Positions 23,139 to 33,740 of a stretch of 64,000 bases of DNA are shown here, one piece after another. Every line of letters starts with the position of its first letter. The stretch's first letter is position 1. The position numbers and the translations under genes are program-made. A model generated the notes under the pieces. It was given only the letters and a program-made list of their open reading frames with translations, was not told the DNA's origin and did not search any database. Origin of the DNA: Holothuria scabra (lineage: Eukaryota > Echinodermata > Holothuroidea > Aspidochirotida > Holothuriidae); the NCBI GenBank assembly GCA_037179385.1, contig CM074195.1, positions 25,199,436-25,263,435 of the forward strand. Direction: 5' to 3'.

Positions 23139-24457
23139 TTTCATATTTAGTACCTTTTCATTGGCAACACTGGGATAATCGGGAGACAGACGGGGTAGTT
23201 GCTGGTCACCATGCAGTTAGAACTCAGTGCTTTATTGAATCTCGCTTTTAGGTGCCATATTTGGATGAAGTTTGTTTTGATAAGGAGTGGTGGCTGCGGT
23301 GTTTTAATTTTCTCACAAATGAAGGGGTACGTCCTGTGTTTAAGGCAATGCCGTTAGTGACTGAGGCGATCTCTTCAGACAAGTAGCTTCTGGTGAGTAA
23401 TTTCTCTGAAAAGTTTCACTAGAAATTCCCGTTGTTAGTTACAGAGAAAAAACGAATTTTATCCATTATGAATCACTTAACTCGAAAGTTCAGGTGCCGC
23501 TCCGAAAAGGAACATTGAAAAACGCCCTTGTTTTAGTTTTGAGTCTTTGTTTTGCAGAGTCTCATTTCAGTTCAGTCTTAGTATCTAGTCATAAATCTAA
23601 TTGAACAGTTGCACAGTTATTGTGATTTTTTGTTTACTTTTCCCCGTACAATAAAAATGTTCATTCAACTCGAACTTGACAACATTTACATCAAGAAAGG
23701 CGTAAATTTTCGATACAATCTGAATTAATGGATAAAATTATTGTTTAATACATCGTTTGGAAGAAAATACTATATCAAAATATACCCAGTACAGACAACC
23801 TTGAGAAGTCCATAAAATAAACTGGTAGTGAAGGACAAATCTCCCAATTCGTTTGCCAGACCTTCCCAATTCATTGCCAACTCTGACGATCGTCAGTTCT
23901 GTGGAATCATCTAAGCATGTTTGAGTCCGTCGGGGGGGGGGGGGGTGGTGAGCTCCCCTGACTGTATGGCAGCTCCGCCACTGGTGAGTTGAGTTTATTT
24001 CCACGTATTAAACTCTTTACAAAAGGAATCAATACTTGAAAACGGAGGCGCGAGTTGGAATGACAAAAGCAAAAGTTTAATAATAACGCCTCACCAAATG
24101 GAAAATGAACACAGGACGAAAAGTTGAAAAGCAACAAATCAAACAAATAACGACAAAACAGGCAACCTAGGCAATATAACAATTAAGGATAAACTGTTTA
24201 CACGAGATGATTATTAAGTAGTTAACTTTTCATTTTGTCCTGAAATAAGGAAATTGTGGTCATATTATAACAACTTTTATGAAGACATTCTCAAAGTGTA
24301 ATACCCCTTTTTGTTAATATGTAACAGGACACTATGTATTTAATGAAAGGTTACAGGGAAGCAGTGAGAAAACTTAATCGTAAAAATGATATTCACGATT
24401 GTAAGAGAAATTTGTTAGGAAGTGAAAATCTTTTTTCCTTTTCTTAGCGATAGATTT
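23139..24457. other. No gene recognised; poly-G-associated repeat
   Basis: A poly-G tract at 23933-23945 is followed by GGTGGTGAGCTCCCC and the motif GCAGCTCCGCCACTGG, a dispersed-repeat end type seen in variants elsewhere (GTGGCGCG at 55526). Open frames cross the G tract and are not believable genes. Confidence 0.45.
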
Positions 24458-24622
24458 AGATGGATGGAGTTTTACGTCCCTGTTTCTTACCAATTGGTTG
24501 AAGTTGAGCAAGCCACGGTCTTTTTCTAGTTGTCGCTCACTGGCCTACTCCATCGTTTATGACTGATGAGCACCAAGCACAATGACAGTAGATTTCAACA
24601 TAGCGTAGAAACTTGCCAGGGA
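24458..24622 (-). mobile_element. S1 SINE, minus strand
   Basis: Reverse complement of the family core: AGATGGATGGAGTTTTACG, CCAATTGGTTGAAGTTGAGC, TCACTGGCCTACTCC, ATGAGCACCAAGCACAATG. The tRNA-like head is not evident. Confidence 0.8.
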
Positions 24623-24916
24623 TATCGTTAGGGCAGCTCCCTGGTTAGAGGAACTGGGGGATATCGTTAGAGGAAGTGGGGTGTGACACCCTTCATTCAC
24701 CGCATAAGCAGTCTACAAATGAGCAAGTTAACACTACAAAATAATAGAAAGAGAAAAAACTAGGGAAACAGAAAAGGGAAGGAAAGTCGAAAAATAGTTG
24801 TTTATAAATTGTCACAGTTTAACTTCAGGGTTTGTTTGTCCGTTTCCAATCACATAAAAGCCACAGATGTTTTGTTCTCTCAGAACATAGTACTTAATTT
24901 ACATTTTCTAAATTAC

Positions 24917-25215
24917 AGTTAATGGGACGTTAATGTGGGTGAAGTAGAGGGTGCTAATCTGACATGTACCACTAACGTCCCCGAGGTTGGAATAAAGTGG
25001 GTTGGAATTCTTGGGCGGACTACCGTTTTGTTTACCCATATTATGGTGACCGAAATGTTATTACTGATGTTGTTAAAATTCAAACTAAAGAAAAGCCAGG
25101 TGGGATTATACATGTAACTGTTACTTCTTGTAATGCTAAGCATTATACTAGTCATTATATTCACACAGAACTATTTCTTCAAACTGCCACAGTGTGAGAC
25201 ATAATGCACTTAGAA
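24917..25215 (+). pseudogene. Ig-family pseudogene psi-C, Ig3 to membrane region
   Basis: The frame EVEGANLTCTTNVPEVGIKW aligns with residues 247-268 of the intact protein. After a deletion and frameshift, YYGDRNVITDVVKIQTKEKP aligns with YYGNKNVTDSIKITILNLQP (residues 308-327). Degenerate membrane-helix DNA follows (CTTCTTGTAATGCTAAGC...) and then GTGTGAGACATAA, matching the start of the cytoplasmic tail. The relic starts right after a TTACAG acceptor-like site, suggesting that Ig3 was a separate exon in an ancestor. Several frame breaks make it nonfunctional. Confidence 0.8.
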
Positions 25216-25609
25216 ATAAACCACTGCATATCACTAGCAATAACAAAATACTGAATTGAAAATTGTCGACTTGAATGCAACACCAATTGTGCATAATTAA
25301 AACAACGTAAACAATGCAGCTTTGGAATATGGGATATGAAAGACATACGTAGGCCTACGCAACTAGTTCGATCGTTCTGGGGATCATTTGTCGAATATAG
25401 ATTTTTGTGATAATAAAGCAAATTCTGTTTACAAATCTGCGTGAATTTCCGCAAATACCACAACTAAAGAAACGAAGACCTGTCCAGGGGATGTGGACTC
25501 CCTGCTCTTGGCCACCAAAAATTTCAAAAGGCCAATTTTAAACATGCGTGTCACGGGGCCGGTTATCCTTACTTGTCAAGTGTGTCTTTTTCATTCAACT
25601 AAATGCTCC
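25216..25609. other. No recognisable feature
   Basis: AT-rich spacer with no coding or repeat signal that can be named. Confidence 0.4.
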
Positions 25610-25700
25610 TTTTTCTACAGTCCTCCCGATCCTTTTCCAAAGGGCCGTTCGGCGAAACCAAACAAAAAAACTGCTTCTCGAAGAAGCTATAGGCCTACGT
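25610..25700 (+). repeat. Exon-like repeated segment, copy 2
   Basis: Partner of 13964-14045. A T-rich tract and CTACAG precede it. It contains AAAGGGCCGTTCGGCGAAAC and encodes YSPPDPFPKGRSAKPN in one frame. The pyrimidine tract plus AG resembles a splice acceptor in both copies. It could be a domain-linker exon or an anonymous repeat end. Confidence 0.4.
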
Positions 25701-25934
25701 TTAGTTCACTGAAGGGCAACACTCAATGAACCAAATGAGCCACAGCGTGCACGCGACCTCAAAAGTGCTTAATAGTCCTAATCATTTTGTTTGAATCAAG
25801 TTACCGTGTATACATACAGGGTAATATCAAAGCTGAACATGTGCATAGCGCCACCATTTGGTCGTTGCAGCTTGTCGCTGCTCGAGGATGCTTAGGTGGA
25901 CAAAATGCCACCTTATAGGCTTGACAACCACTAC

Positions 25935-26032
25935 CCACGGTGCCTTGGGTCGTGCAGTTGCAGAGTGGTCTAACTCCTGGTCCTGTGCACCAATGTGATT
26001 TACAAGTGCATGGGTTCAAATCCCGCTCGCTT
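25935..26032 (+). mobile_element. tRNA-like sequence, probable SINE head
   Basis: A B-box GGTTCAAATCC at 26013-26023 follows an A-box-like TGCAGAGTGGTCTA near 25960 at tRNA-like spacing. The cloverleaf arms are not well conserved, so a functional tRNA is unlikely. The 3' body differs from the S1 family. Confidence 0.5.
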
Positions 26033-27571
26033 TACGTGCGTTTTCTCCGGGTAATCTGTCTTTCCTCCCACATGGCATTATGATTTCATGGCATCGTGAC
26101 TCTACGTCCCCTAATGAAATTTACGGGGCCACCGAAAGTAACGTTTTGAAATTGCAAAATAGCAAAACAGAATCTACCTTCACAATCATGATATGGTACG
26201 TAAATTGAAAGTGTCATAAATGGACAATTTGTCAGTTTTTCGCACACGAGCGACGATCTGGGGAGACGAGGGGACATTCCTTTTTTTTTTTTTTTTTTTT
26301 TGAGGGGGAACAATATATAAAAATTCCTCTCCCTCCAATATTTGAGGCATGAAGTCAAAAACGTGTAACCGATTTGCATTTCTGTCATAATCAGTAGACT
26401 AGTCACTATAATTTGCTATTGAGGTGACATGTAGGTATTGTTAATTTCTGGAGCCTTTTGTTCCTGAATTACAAAAATTTCGCGCTCGCAGTTACATTTT
26501 GTTAAACTTTAAACTCGAGTTTCAGATATGTTGATTGAAGAAAAGCATAGTTTCCGAAAACAGCCTATTTAGTAGTCCGTGCGGGTGTTATTCTACTGAA
26601 CTATACACAATATTAAATCGAAAAAAGTTCCCTTTTTGCTGATTTTTGGAAGATCCTTTATTCAGATACAATTTCATGTTTTGTAGAAAATAAGTGTCTC
26701 GATGATAAGTCAAGAGAAGTGGGAAGACACTATCCCCTAAAATCTGTTTTTTATTTTTTAGGGATATGTAAGCCTCTCAATTGCTAAGTGATCTTTGATT
26801 ATCATCAGAGTAAAAAAGGTGAAGGCTAAAGCTCCTTTTTTTAAATGCACATTGCAGAGGTTCGCTGATTAAATATTCTGGACTTGCATGCCCCTTAGGA
26901 TAATTTTAGGAACAGTGTTTAAAGGGTTTGTGTCTTCCCAAAGAGCCCAAGAACGTTTTGGAAGGGACTAGCAATAAGTTAGTTTGAAAAATTTCAATTT
27001 TCTGGTATGAAAACTTGGGTTGTTCCATTTAATTAACATGAGCCAAATATTTCAGTATTTCTGGAGCAAAACCCCAAATTTTCGACCCGCTTCGCTCATC
27101 GAAACTTTTTCGTTCCAGATATTGTTTCGAAAACCTTCACTTCTGGCTGAGGTTTGGGTTAGTGGATTCTTCAATTGGATAGACCTGCCCCCCCCCCCCT
27201 TGTCATGAATATCCTTTCATGACGGTGGCGTAGGAAACAATCTGCAGGTTGGGGCGGAGCAATTTTTGGACTATGCACCTCAACCTCACCCTACCCCATT
27301 GATCAAAAGTTACATTTTGATGCTCAATTTTAAGCTTTTTTGTACAAGGAAGAACATTTTTAAATAAAAAAAAATGTTTGCCATAACTCATTTTTAAAAT
27401 GGTACCGAGCATTAAAAAAGGTGTAAAATATTGGTTTTTTCAGGCATGCTACACTAGACAACAATTCCAGTGCATCTATGCCCTCTGCAAACATTGAATT
27501 TATATAAAATTTTGACACCTCAATAACTAAAGCCTCCATCGATACAGACCATTCAACTTACAATTTTGTTA
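26033..27571. other. No gene recognised
   Basis: Contains poly-T at 26280-26301 and poly-C at 27189-27199. AT-rich with short frames only. Confidence 0.45.
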
Positions 27572-27748
27572 GTCAGATGGCGTTTTACGGCCAAATTTCC
27601 AACCAATTGGTTCAAGTCGAGCCGGCCACGGCTTTTTTTCTGTTGTGACTCACTTGCTTGTTTTCCCCACTCCATTGCTTCTGCTGAGCACCAAGCACAA
27701 TGGCAGTAGGTTCCTTTTTCAAAGTCTTCGGTATGAACCGGCCAGGTT
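27572..27748 (-). mobile_element. S1 SINE, minus strand
   Basis: Reverse complement of the family: AGATGGCGTTTTACGGCC, CCAACCAATTGGTTCAAGTC, GAGCACCAAGCACAATGGC and a TCGGTATGAACCGGCC end. It lies just left of the second copy of the old duplicate. Confidence 0.85.
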
Positions 27749-29574
27749 GAAAGTTTTATCTAATGAAAGGTGTTGGCCTATATGAGATCATTTGAGTACG
27801 TTCGACCTATGACATCCTGCCTGAAACATTAAGTCTTGCTCGAAGGACTAAACGGAGAGCCATCTTTAGTTGGCGCGGACGGTACAGAAAATGTTGGAAA
27901 ATCGCCACCCTCAGACAGTCGGAAATGGTATTTCCCGGGCTCGTAAGTAGTGGCTAAGCAGCAAAGGGTTAGACTTTTCAGGGGAAGGAGGAAGCACCAA
28001 AATTTTCCGATTTTTTCTTTCAAGTGTGAACTTCACTGTAAAAAAGACGTATTGTTTGCCTTTTTTTTAAATATTTGTAAATATGGACAGTGTATTGCAA
28101 AAAGTTTTGCATTCTGGGTTTCCTGTGAGGAAATTTAAAAAGTCTGGGGATTACTGAAAAATCTGCACTTTCTTTATTTGTGGCAAATCTGATAATGATT
28201 GCACGACTACTTAACATCGTTGCTTCTACATATTGTTATCTAATGCCTACGAAATGACTCTCTTCGATGACAGTTTACCAGACTGATTTATGAGCACTAA
28301 TTGAAATTCAAATTGCGCTTTTTAAAAACTTGTTTACAAATATGCAGCTTGTACTGGAGAGAATTCGGAATTTCAGAAGAAAGAAGAGGAGTTGGGAAAA
28401 TCACACTGTAAATGGCTGGTGTTACGAATGGCAAATTTTCGAAATTTTCATTTTTCAGAGCCAGGGAGCCATCGCTCCCCTGCCTCTTTGTAGCTACGTC
28501 ACTGCAAAGCAGTCGCTATTTTCAGCTTTAGTTTGCAAAGAACTTTTCAATTAAAAAAAATGAGCACATTGCAAAATGATCAGAAAACTGCCATATGAGA
28601 AGTACAGTGCCACAGAATAAAAAGTTATAATTGATCATGCGCATTCTACAATCTTTTTGATTTTTCATGAAAATTTTACAAAGACTACCATAATGATGCT
28701 TTATGGATTTCAGGCTATTTAATTACATTATATTTAATGCTTCCAGCTTTCAAAAGCGTCTGATAGTTCGAATCTCGATTGAATTTCTTGACGGTGGAAA
28801 CAAGGGAGGCATAATACGATAAGCTACGTTGTACGTTGTGCAATCCATATGCTTTGGAGTCGGCCTGTCACCCCCGGGCCGTCTGTGTGTACGTGCGGGG
28901 AAAAACTAAAGGGTAGTGTTCTTGAATAAAAAATAATATGTCGCAGCGCCTTTGAGACAAAATTCCAGGGTGACAATCGTTTTATGCGCGAATGGGGTGG
29001 GGGGCGAGGGGCGGGAAGAGTATTACACAGGGAGACGAAGGTATTTGGTAATCATTGAATCAGAATTAGTCAGAAGGAGATGCGAACACCCAAAATTTTT
29101 CTATTTTTTTTAAGTGTTAACACTATTCTATTAGCAACGTAATTTGCAATGCACGAATCGCTAAGAAACTGCGCCCTTTCCAAATAAATATCTGAAAACA
29201 TAGAGCTTGTATTGCTGACGATTTTTAAACTCTGGATTTCCTGTAAGGGGATTTGAAACGTTTGGGGATTATTGAATAATTTACTTTGGGATTTTTTTTA
29301 ATTAAATTCCCATAAACAAATCCTAGATTGAACGGCCACTTTAGATCTTTGATGTTACATAAAATTAATTATCTGAGGTACGTGGATTGAGGCTCTCCTA
29401 TAACATTCACAAAGTTTCAGAAACGTCGTTGCCTTTTTAGATTTTTTTTTAAATCAAGAGCGTGTACTAGATGAAATTCGGAATTCTATGGAAGAAAATT
29501 TGGGAAAGCTGCGTTTTAGATGATCGGTGTCACTTAATGATCTGGTATTACTTATAGGATTGGGACTTCGAATG

Positions 29575-29751
29575 ATGGCTGGGTCATACCAAAGACTTAA
29601 AAAACGGAACCTACTGCCATTGCGCTTGGTGTTCAGCATAAGCAATGGCGAAGGGAAAACAAGCCAAAGAGCCACAACTGGAGCCCTGACCGGCTCGTCA
29701 TGAACCGGTTGGTTGGAAGCTGGGCCGTAAAACTCCATCTAACTAACAAAC
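29575..29751 (+). mobile_element. S1 SINE, plus strand
   Basis: Contains GGGTCATACCAAAGACTT, TGCGCTTGGTGTTCAGCATA, GAGCCACAACTGG and a CCATCTAACTAAC tail. The equivalent place in copy 1 (about 8795) has no SINE. Confidence 0.9.
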
Positions 29752-30085
29752 ATACAGGGAAAATTTCTGTTTTTGTTTTTATTTTCAAATGTTGGAAAAG
29801 TTTAGTTTCCAAAGCTGATGTATGAGTTGGAACTACTGCATTAGGGATTGCTATTTAAGGCGCTCTAAGCGTCGTAAATGAATTGCATAATTACTTCAGC
29901 TATGCTATCACTAATTTACTTGTACTACCCAAAACACTTTGACCGAAATGGTACAATATTCAGATTAAGTTGCAAAGAGGGATGCTTTCAATTTTGCAAG
30001 ATGTCAGCAAGGGGTAGACGAGAGGGTTTACAGGGGCGTTCCCTCTAAATCACATGTATAAACAAGTAAACAAATTTCTTGACTA

Positions 30086-30190
30086 AAGCCCCGCCTACAC
30101 GATCACACACATTTGTTCAAAACCTTTTCATACATTTGTTGGCGGTTGTTTTTCACGGACAAATGTATGATCTTGCCGACGGGGCTTAAC
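30086..30190. mobile_element. 101-bp MITE with TAA target duplication
   Basis: AGCCCCGCCTACACGATCAC at the left mirrors GATCTTGCCGACGGGGCT at the right, with TAA on both sides. The diverged empty site near 14840 (CTGACTCTGTATGG) lacks it. A three-base TAA duplication is the PIF/Harbinger pattern. Confidence 0.8.
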
Positions 30191-30570
30191 TCTGTATGAT
30201 ATTGCGCCATCTGTCCTAATGCTGCATTAATTGCGAGAATTCAGAATGATAAGCTGGAAGGACAACGACGTCGCGAAGCAGTTTAAATTGGGTAAGTTCA
30301 CTTTGTTTTTCTAGATTTTACATTAAATCGAGTGGTTCTTAAACGTAGGTTTATCATCTATATGAGGTCGTTTGGAGTCATGTGAAAAGATTGACAGAGG
30401 GTAATATAAATATACATTTTATTAACAATGTGTAGCCTATGTGTGTAAATCCCTGATGGCATAGATGAAATAATTATGTCATTCTACCTCTGTAGTAATC
30501 TATCCTACCCTGTAGAATGACATGGCTATTTCAAGATTTGAATCTTGTTCGGATTATAATGATAGTTTTC

Positions 30571-32180
30571 CCCCTATTATCTTTCTGCTTGATTTAGTAC
30601 TAGCATGGTTTGACAGTATGTGGCTTTGCCATACACAACAGCTCAGTTTTGTAACTACATTCCTGTTTTTGTCAATTTTTGTGCCAAGTCTCCGTAGTTT
30701 AGATGAGACTAATGAATTGACGAAGATTTTCCATAGTTCCAATTCAACTACGTATTAAATAATTAAACCAATACTATGGTCATCCCCTCTTAGCCATATG
30801 CTCCTGTCGAACACTTGTATAGAAATCCCATTCACACCCTATGATAGTGACACTTTTATACACAGCACCTACACAGTAATTAGCCTACTATCGCCGCCAA
30901 GAGTAATGAAACAACCCCCTTTCCTCCGTTTCATTGAAAATTGAAATGTTCATAAGTAGGCTTACACGAAATTATGTTAACTGCGATAAAGCGCCTGGGA
31001 TGGGGGTAAAGTTTCGCGTGGGTAAGGCAGCTGGAATGATAATTTCGAAGAAAATGCACGGTGTGAGATGTAAACCTTGTAATACAGCATTATTTTCTCA
31101 AAGATTCATTGTGACCTAAGACCTGTTTAGGAATATTTTATTTTCAAGCGGGGGGGGGGGGGGGCGGAATAGGAAATTTAAGTTTACCATTGATCTTCTG
31201 GAATGTTTTTCATATTCATTGCCCTATAAACATTTTAACAGCTTATAAAAAGTTGTTAAGGGTAGCGGCGCTATTTTACATCCTTACGAGACACTACAAT
31301 ATTGAATTACCAGTAATGGTTTACCACACCAGAATTTCGGTTTAAAAGCCAAATTTGAACTAGTTGCTGTAAAAATATCCATAATATTGTACGTCTGAGA
31401 CTCGTGGAACATTGTGAAATGTTGTAGGTGGGCTATTACACCGATAACATGCAATATTTCTCCCTTAAATACCAATGGTGAACACGGTAAAGCAACTTTA
31501 ACCGGTTGAAAAGACTGATACTGGTTCCTAACCTTTCCTATGCATAAAGATGGTCAGATGGTTTACCATATATGCTAATCAAGTGTCATTGATACCGTAA
31601 AGGTAAACGGCAAAGGTAAAAACTGCCCTTGCTTGTTATGTCATTAAATAATATAGTGAAATATAAGAGTCATTAGTGAAATATAAGATTTATTACTTGC
31701 TTCTTGTTATTGTTTTAACTTTTTAATTAAAAAAGTGAAAATCAACAGCCGCGTATCGATGCAATATCTGCTTCCTATACTGCAATTTCATTTATAAATG
31801 AAAAGTCTTTTTAGCACACAGTAACGAATTATTTAGTCATGAGACATACTTTTAGTACAAAACTCTCTTCTTGATACAAGTCAGCCTCCCCATCCCTTAC
31901 CCCCTTTCCTACCTCGCGCGTCAGTCCCCCGTTACTCTGTATGCATTTTTACAAATATGACAAAATATAGCGATCAATAATTATGTCTCAAACGACGGTT
32001 TCGCGTTAACTAAACATCGCGATGTCCCAAATTTGTACCTGTCTTTCGACAATCGCCGCCAAAAATAAATGAAACAAACCCCTTTTTCCCCGTTTCAATG
32101 TTGTTATACTCTGGACTGGTCAGTTTTCCCAACCAACGTTGAAGTGGGGGAAAGGTGAAGTGGGGGAAGGGGGAAGAGTA
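30571..32180. other. Upstream region of the intact Ig gene
   Basis: No gene was seen. A poly-G tract lies at 31150-31164. Two related segments, ATCGCCGCCAAGAGTAATGA (30889) and ATCGCCGCCAAAAATAAATG (32052), each followed by a pyrimidine-rich CCGTTTCA, form a direct repeat and could be shared upstream elements. Confidence 0.4.
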
Positions 32181-32189
32181 GGTGCCATG

Positions 32190-32314
32190 TAAGATGGATA
32201 AAAAGCAACATAATATCTACCACGACGGGATTTTGTTCCATTTGTTATGGCGGCGATTGTAGTTTCAGTTTCCCTGTAAAAGTGCTCTCATGTGTGTTGC
32301 CTCTTCCAGCAAAG
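32190..32314 (+). promoter_or_regulatory. Possible TATA-like box and 5' untranslated exon of the Ig gene
   Basis: GGATAAAAAGC at about 32197 is TATA-like. The sequence that follows ends in CCAGCAAAG and then the donor-like GTGAGT at 32315. Transcription start and exon limits are guesses. Confidence 0.3.
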
Positions 32315-32357
32315 GTGAGTTTGATAAATATTATTTTTATTCCTGTTTTTCTTTCAG
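32315..32357 (+). other. Possible 43-nt 5'UTR intron
   Basis: AAAG|GTGAGT at 32315 and a strong pyrimidine tract ending CTTTCAG at 32357 would bound an intron of only 43 nt, just before the start codon at 32364. That is very short for a metazoan intron. The acceptor may instead pair with a donor further upstream. Confidence 0.35.
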
Positions 32358-32363
32358 ATTTTC

Positions 32364-33740
32364 ATGATAATGCAGATTCAACCCATATTGCTCCTGTGCC
32401 TTTGGCTGGTGTTTGAAATTAGTACCTGTGAGAGATTAGATTTCCATACTAATTTTCAACGTGTCGATTGGTTTCAAGAAGGAATAACACTTGAACTGTA
32501 TTGCACACAAGATACAACAAACGACATCAATATTGAGTTAACTAATGAGGGGATCATTGTTAAAGGATCGCACTTAGTAGGAGTGACTGACGGATATGCA
32601 TTTCAAAGGAATTCAACAGTGAGCCTTCTTCTTATAAAAGCATTGAGCAGGAATGACAATGGAACCTACCTCTGCAGTGAAGCTGGACAAAATATAAAAA
32701 TTGTTCAAGTGAAAGTTTTGTACAGTCCATCAGATAAGAGTCCACATTGTTTGTCTAGCTATGATTCACCTGTGATATTTGATGATTTACGCCAGGATTA
32801 TATCAATTTTACTTGTATAACCGATGAAGGAAACCCACCTGTTTCTGTTAAAGCTGACATTTTTCTGTCAAAGACTACTTCTGCTAACATTACGGACATT
32901 TGCTCCGAAAGTGAAAAAGGTGGTATGAGCAACTCTTTCAGCTGTCTCATGAACGAGTCACTAAACAATGCGACGTTTTATTGTAATGTTTCACAGCAGT
33001 TCCCCAACCCAAACAGTGTCGGTTACAGTGGTTCTTGTTCCTTCGGTCCATTACACTTTCTTTCCAGTTTCTCAATAACAATTACTGAGGAAAATGTGAC
33101 CGAAATGCAAGGACAAAATTTTAATCTGACGTGTAGCACGAACGTTTCTGAGGTCGATATAAAGTGGATTGGTATTCCTAAAGATTGGGGGTACACTGTG
33201 ACAAGAGATGACTATTTCAGTTTTGTGTGGATTGAAAATGTAAACCAACAATCGACGTCAGAGATCAACGTGCACTGTATTGGTTACTATGGTAACAAGA
33301 ATGTTACAGATAGTATAAAAATTACTATTTTAAACCTACAACCAGGTAAAGGTGTACTTCTTATACTTGGTATTTCAATTCTTGTAATACTAATTTTTAT
33401 ACTAGCTTTTGTCGTTCTATATATGTATTGTACTTCAAAACGTGTGAGACATTGTTCTGTGAGACATAAGTCAACCTCAGATCGACAGCAAACACAAAGT
33501 ACTGAATTAAATACTATTGAAGAAAAAGCAATAACAATAGAGCAGAATAAAAACAACGCAAACAATACTGCAATTGAAGGGAATGAAAAGAACTCCGATA
33601 CCTCTGGTGATCAACTGCAGGATATGTGTGTAAATCCCGTTTATGAATCTGCGTCGATTGCCGAAAATATCGAAGTATTTAAACAAGATGACAATCAGTA
33701 CGCAGTGATTAGCAAAAAACATAATGAAATTGGCATGTAA
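32364..33740 (+). CDS. Type I membrane protein with three Ig-like domains (complete copy 1)
   Basis: 458 residues in a single open exon. Residues 1-22 form a hydrophobic signal peptide. Ig1 spans about 23-120 (Cys47, Cys104 in the classic NDNGTYLC motif). Ig2 spans about 121-240 and is Cys-rich (151, 180, 194, 207, 225). Ig3 spans about 241-327 (Cys257, Trp268, Cys305). Ig1 and Ig2 lack the usual C-strand Trp. About eleven Asn-X-Ser/Thr sites suggest heavy glycosylation. One membrane helix (331-353) is followed by a tail of about 105 residues with NPVY (424-427), a PTB or endocytosis-type motif, and YAVI (446-449), a YxxPhi or SH2-type motif. There is no canonical ITIM or ITAM pair. A cell-surface adhesion or recognition receptor is likely; the ligand is unknown. 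A multi-Ig protein on one exon is unusual. It is the only copy here with signal peptide, helix and tail together. Confidence 0.9.
   Translation: MIMQIQPILLLCLWLVFEISTCERLDFHTNFQRVDWFQEGITLELYCTQDTTNDINIELTNEGIIVKGSHLVGVTDGYAFQRNSTVSLLLIKALSRNDNGTYLCSEAGQNIKIVQVKVLYSPSDKSPHCLSSYDSPVIFDDLRQDYINFTCITDEGNPPVSVKADIFLSKTTSANITDICSESEKGGMSNSFSCLMNESLNNATFYCNVSQQFPNPNSVGYSGSCSFGPLHFLSSFSITITEENVTEMQGQNFNLTCSTNVSEVDIKWIGIPKDWGYTVTRDDYFSFVWIENVNQQSTSEINVHCIGYYGNKNVTDSIKITILNLQPGKGVLLILGISILVILIFILAFVVLYMYCTSKRVRHCSVRHKSTSDRQQTQSTELNTIEEKAITIEQNKNNANNTAIEGNEKNSDTSGDQLQDMCVNPVYESASIAENIEVFKQDDNQYAVISKKHNEIGM

Larger units (their letters stand above)
27850..30570 (+). repeat. Old repeat or segmental duplicate, copy 2
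   Basis: Collinear with 7490-9062 and 14823-15530. It lacks the 8.17-kb MITE, the 9.07-kb element and the 15.08-kb MITE, but carries its own SINE (29575-29751) and small MITE (30086-30190), both absent from copy 1. It ends about 1.8 kb upstream of the intact Ig gene, just as copy 1 ends about 0.2 kb upstream of psi-A. This suggests that the segment and the Ig gene were duplicated together. Confidence 0.65.

Noticed and set aside
25935..26032. Functional tRNA gene
   Set aside because: The B-box is good but the acceptor and D arms do not pair well; a SINE head is more likely.
33287..33722. Minus-strand frames of 92 and 71 codons, repeated at 37332-37767
   Set aside because: Shadows of the Ig gene's helix and tail codons on the opposite strand, repeated only because the unit is duplicated.
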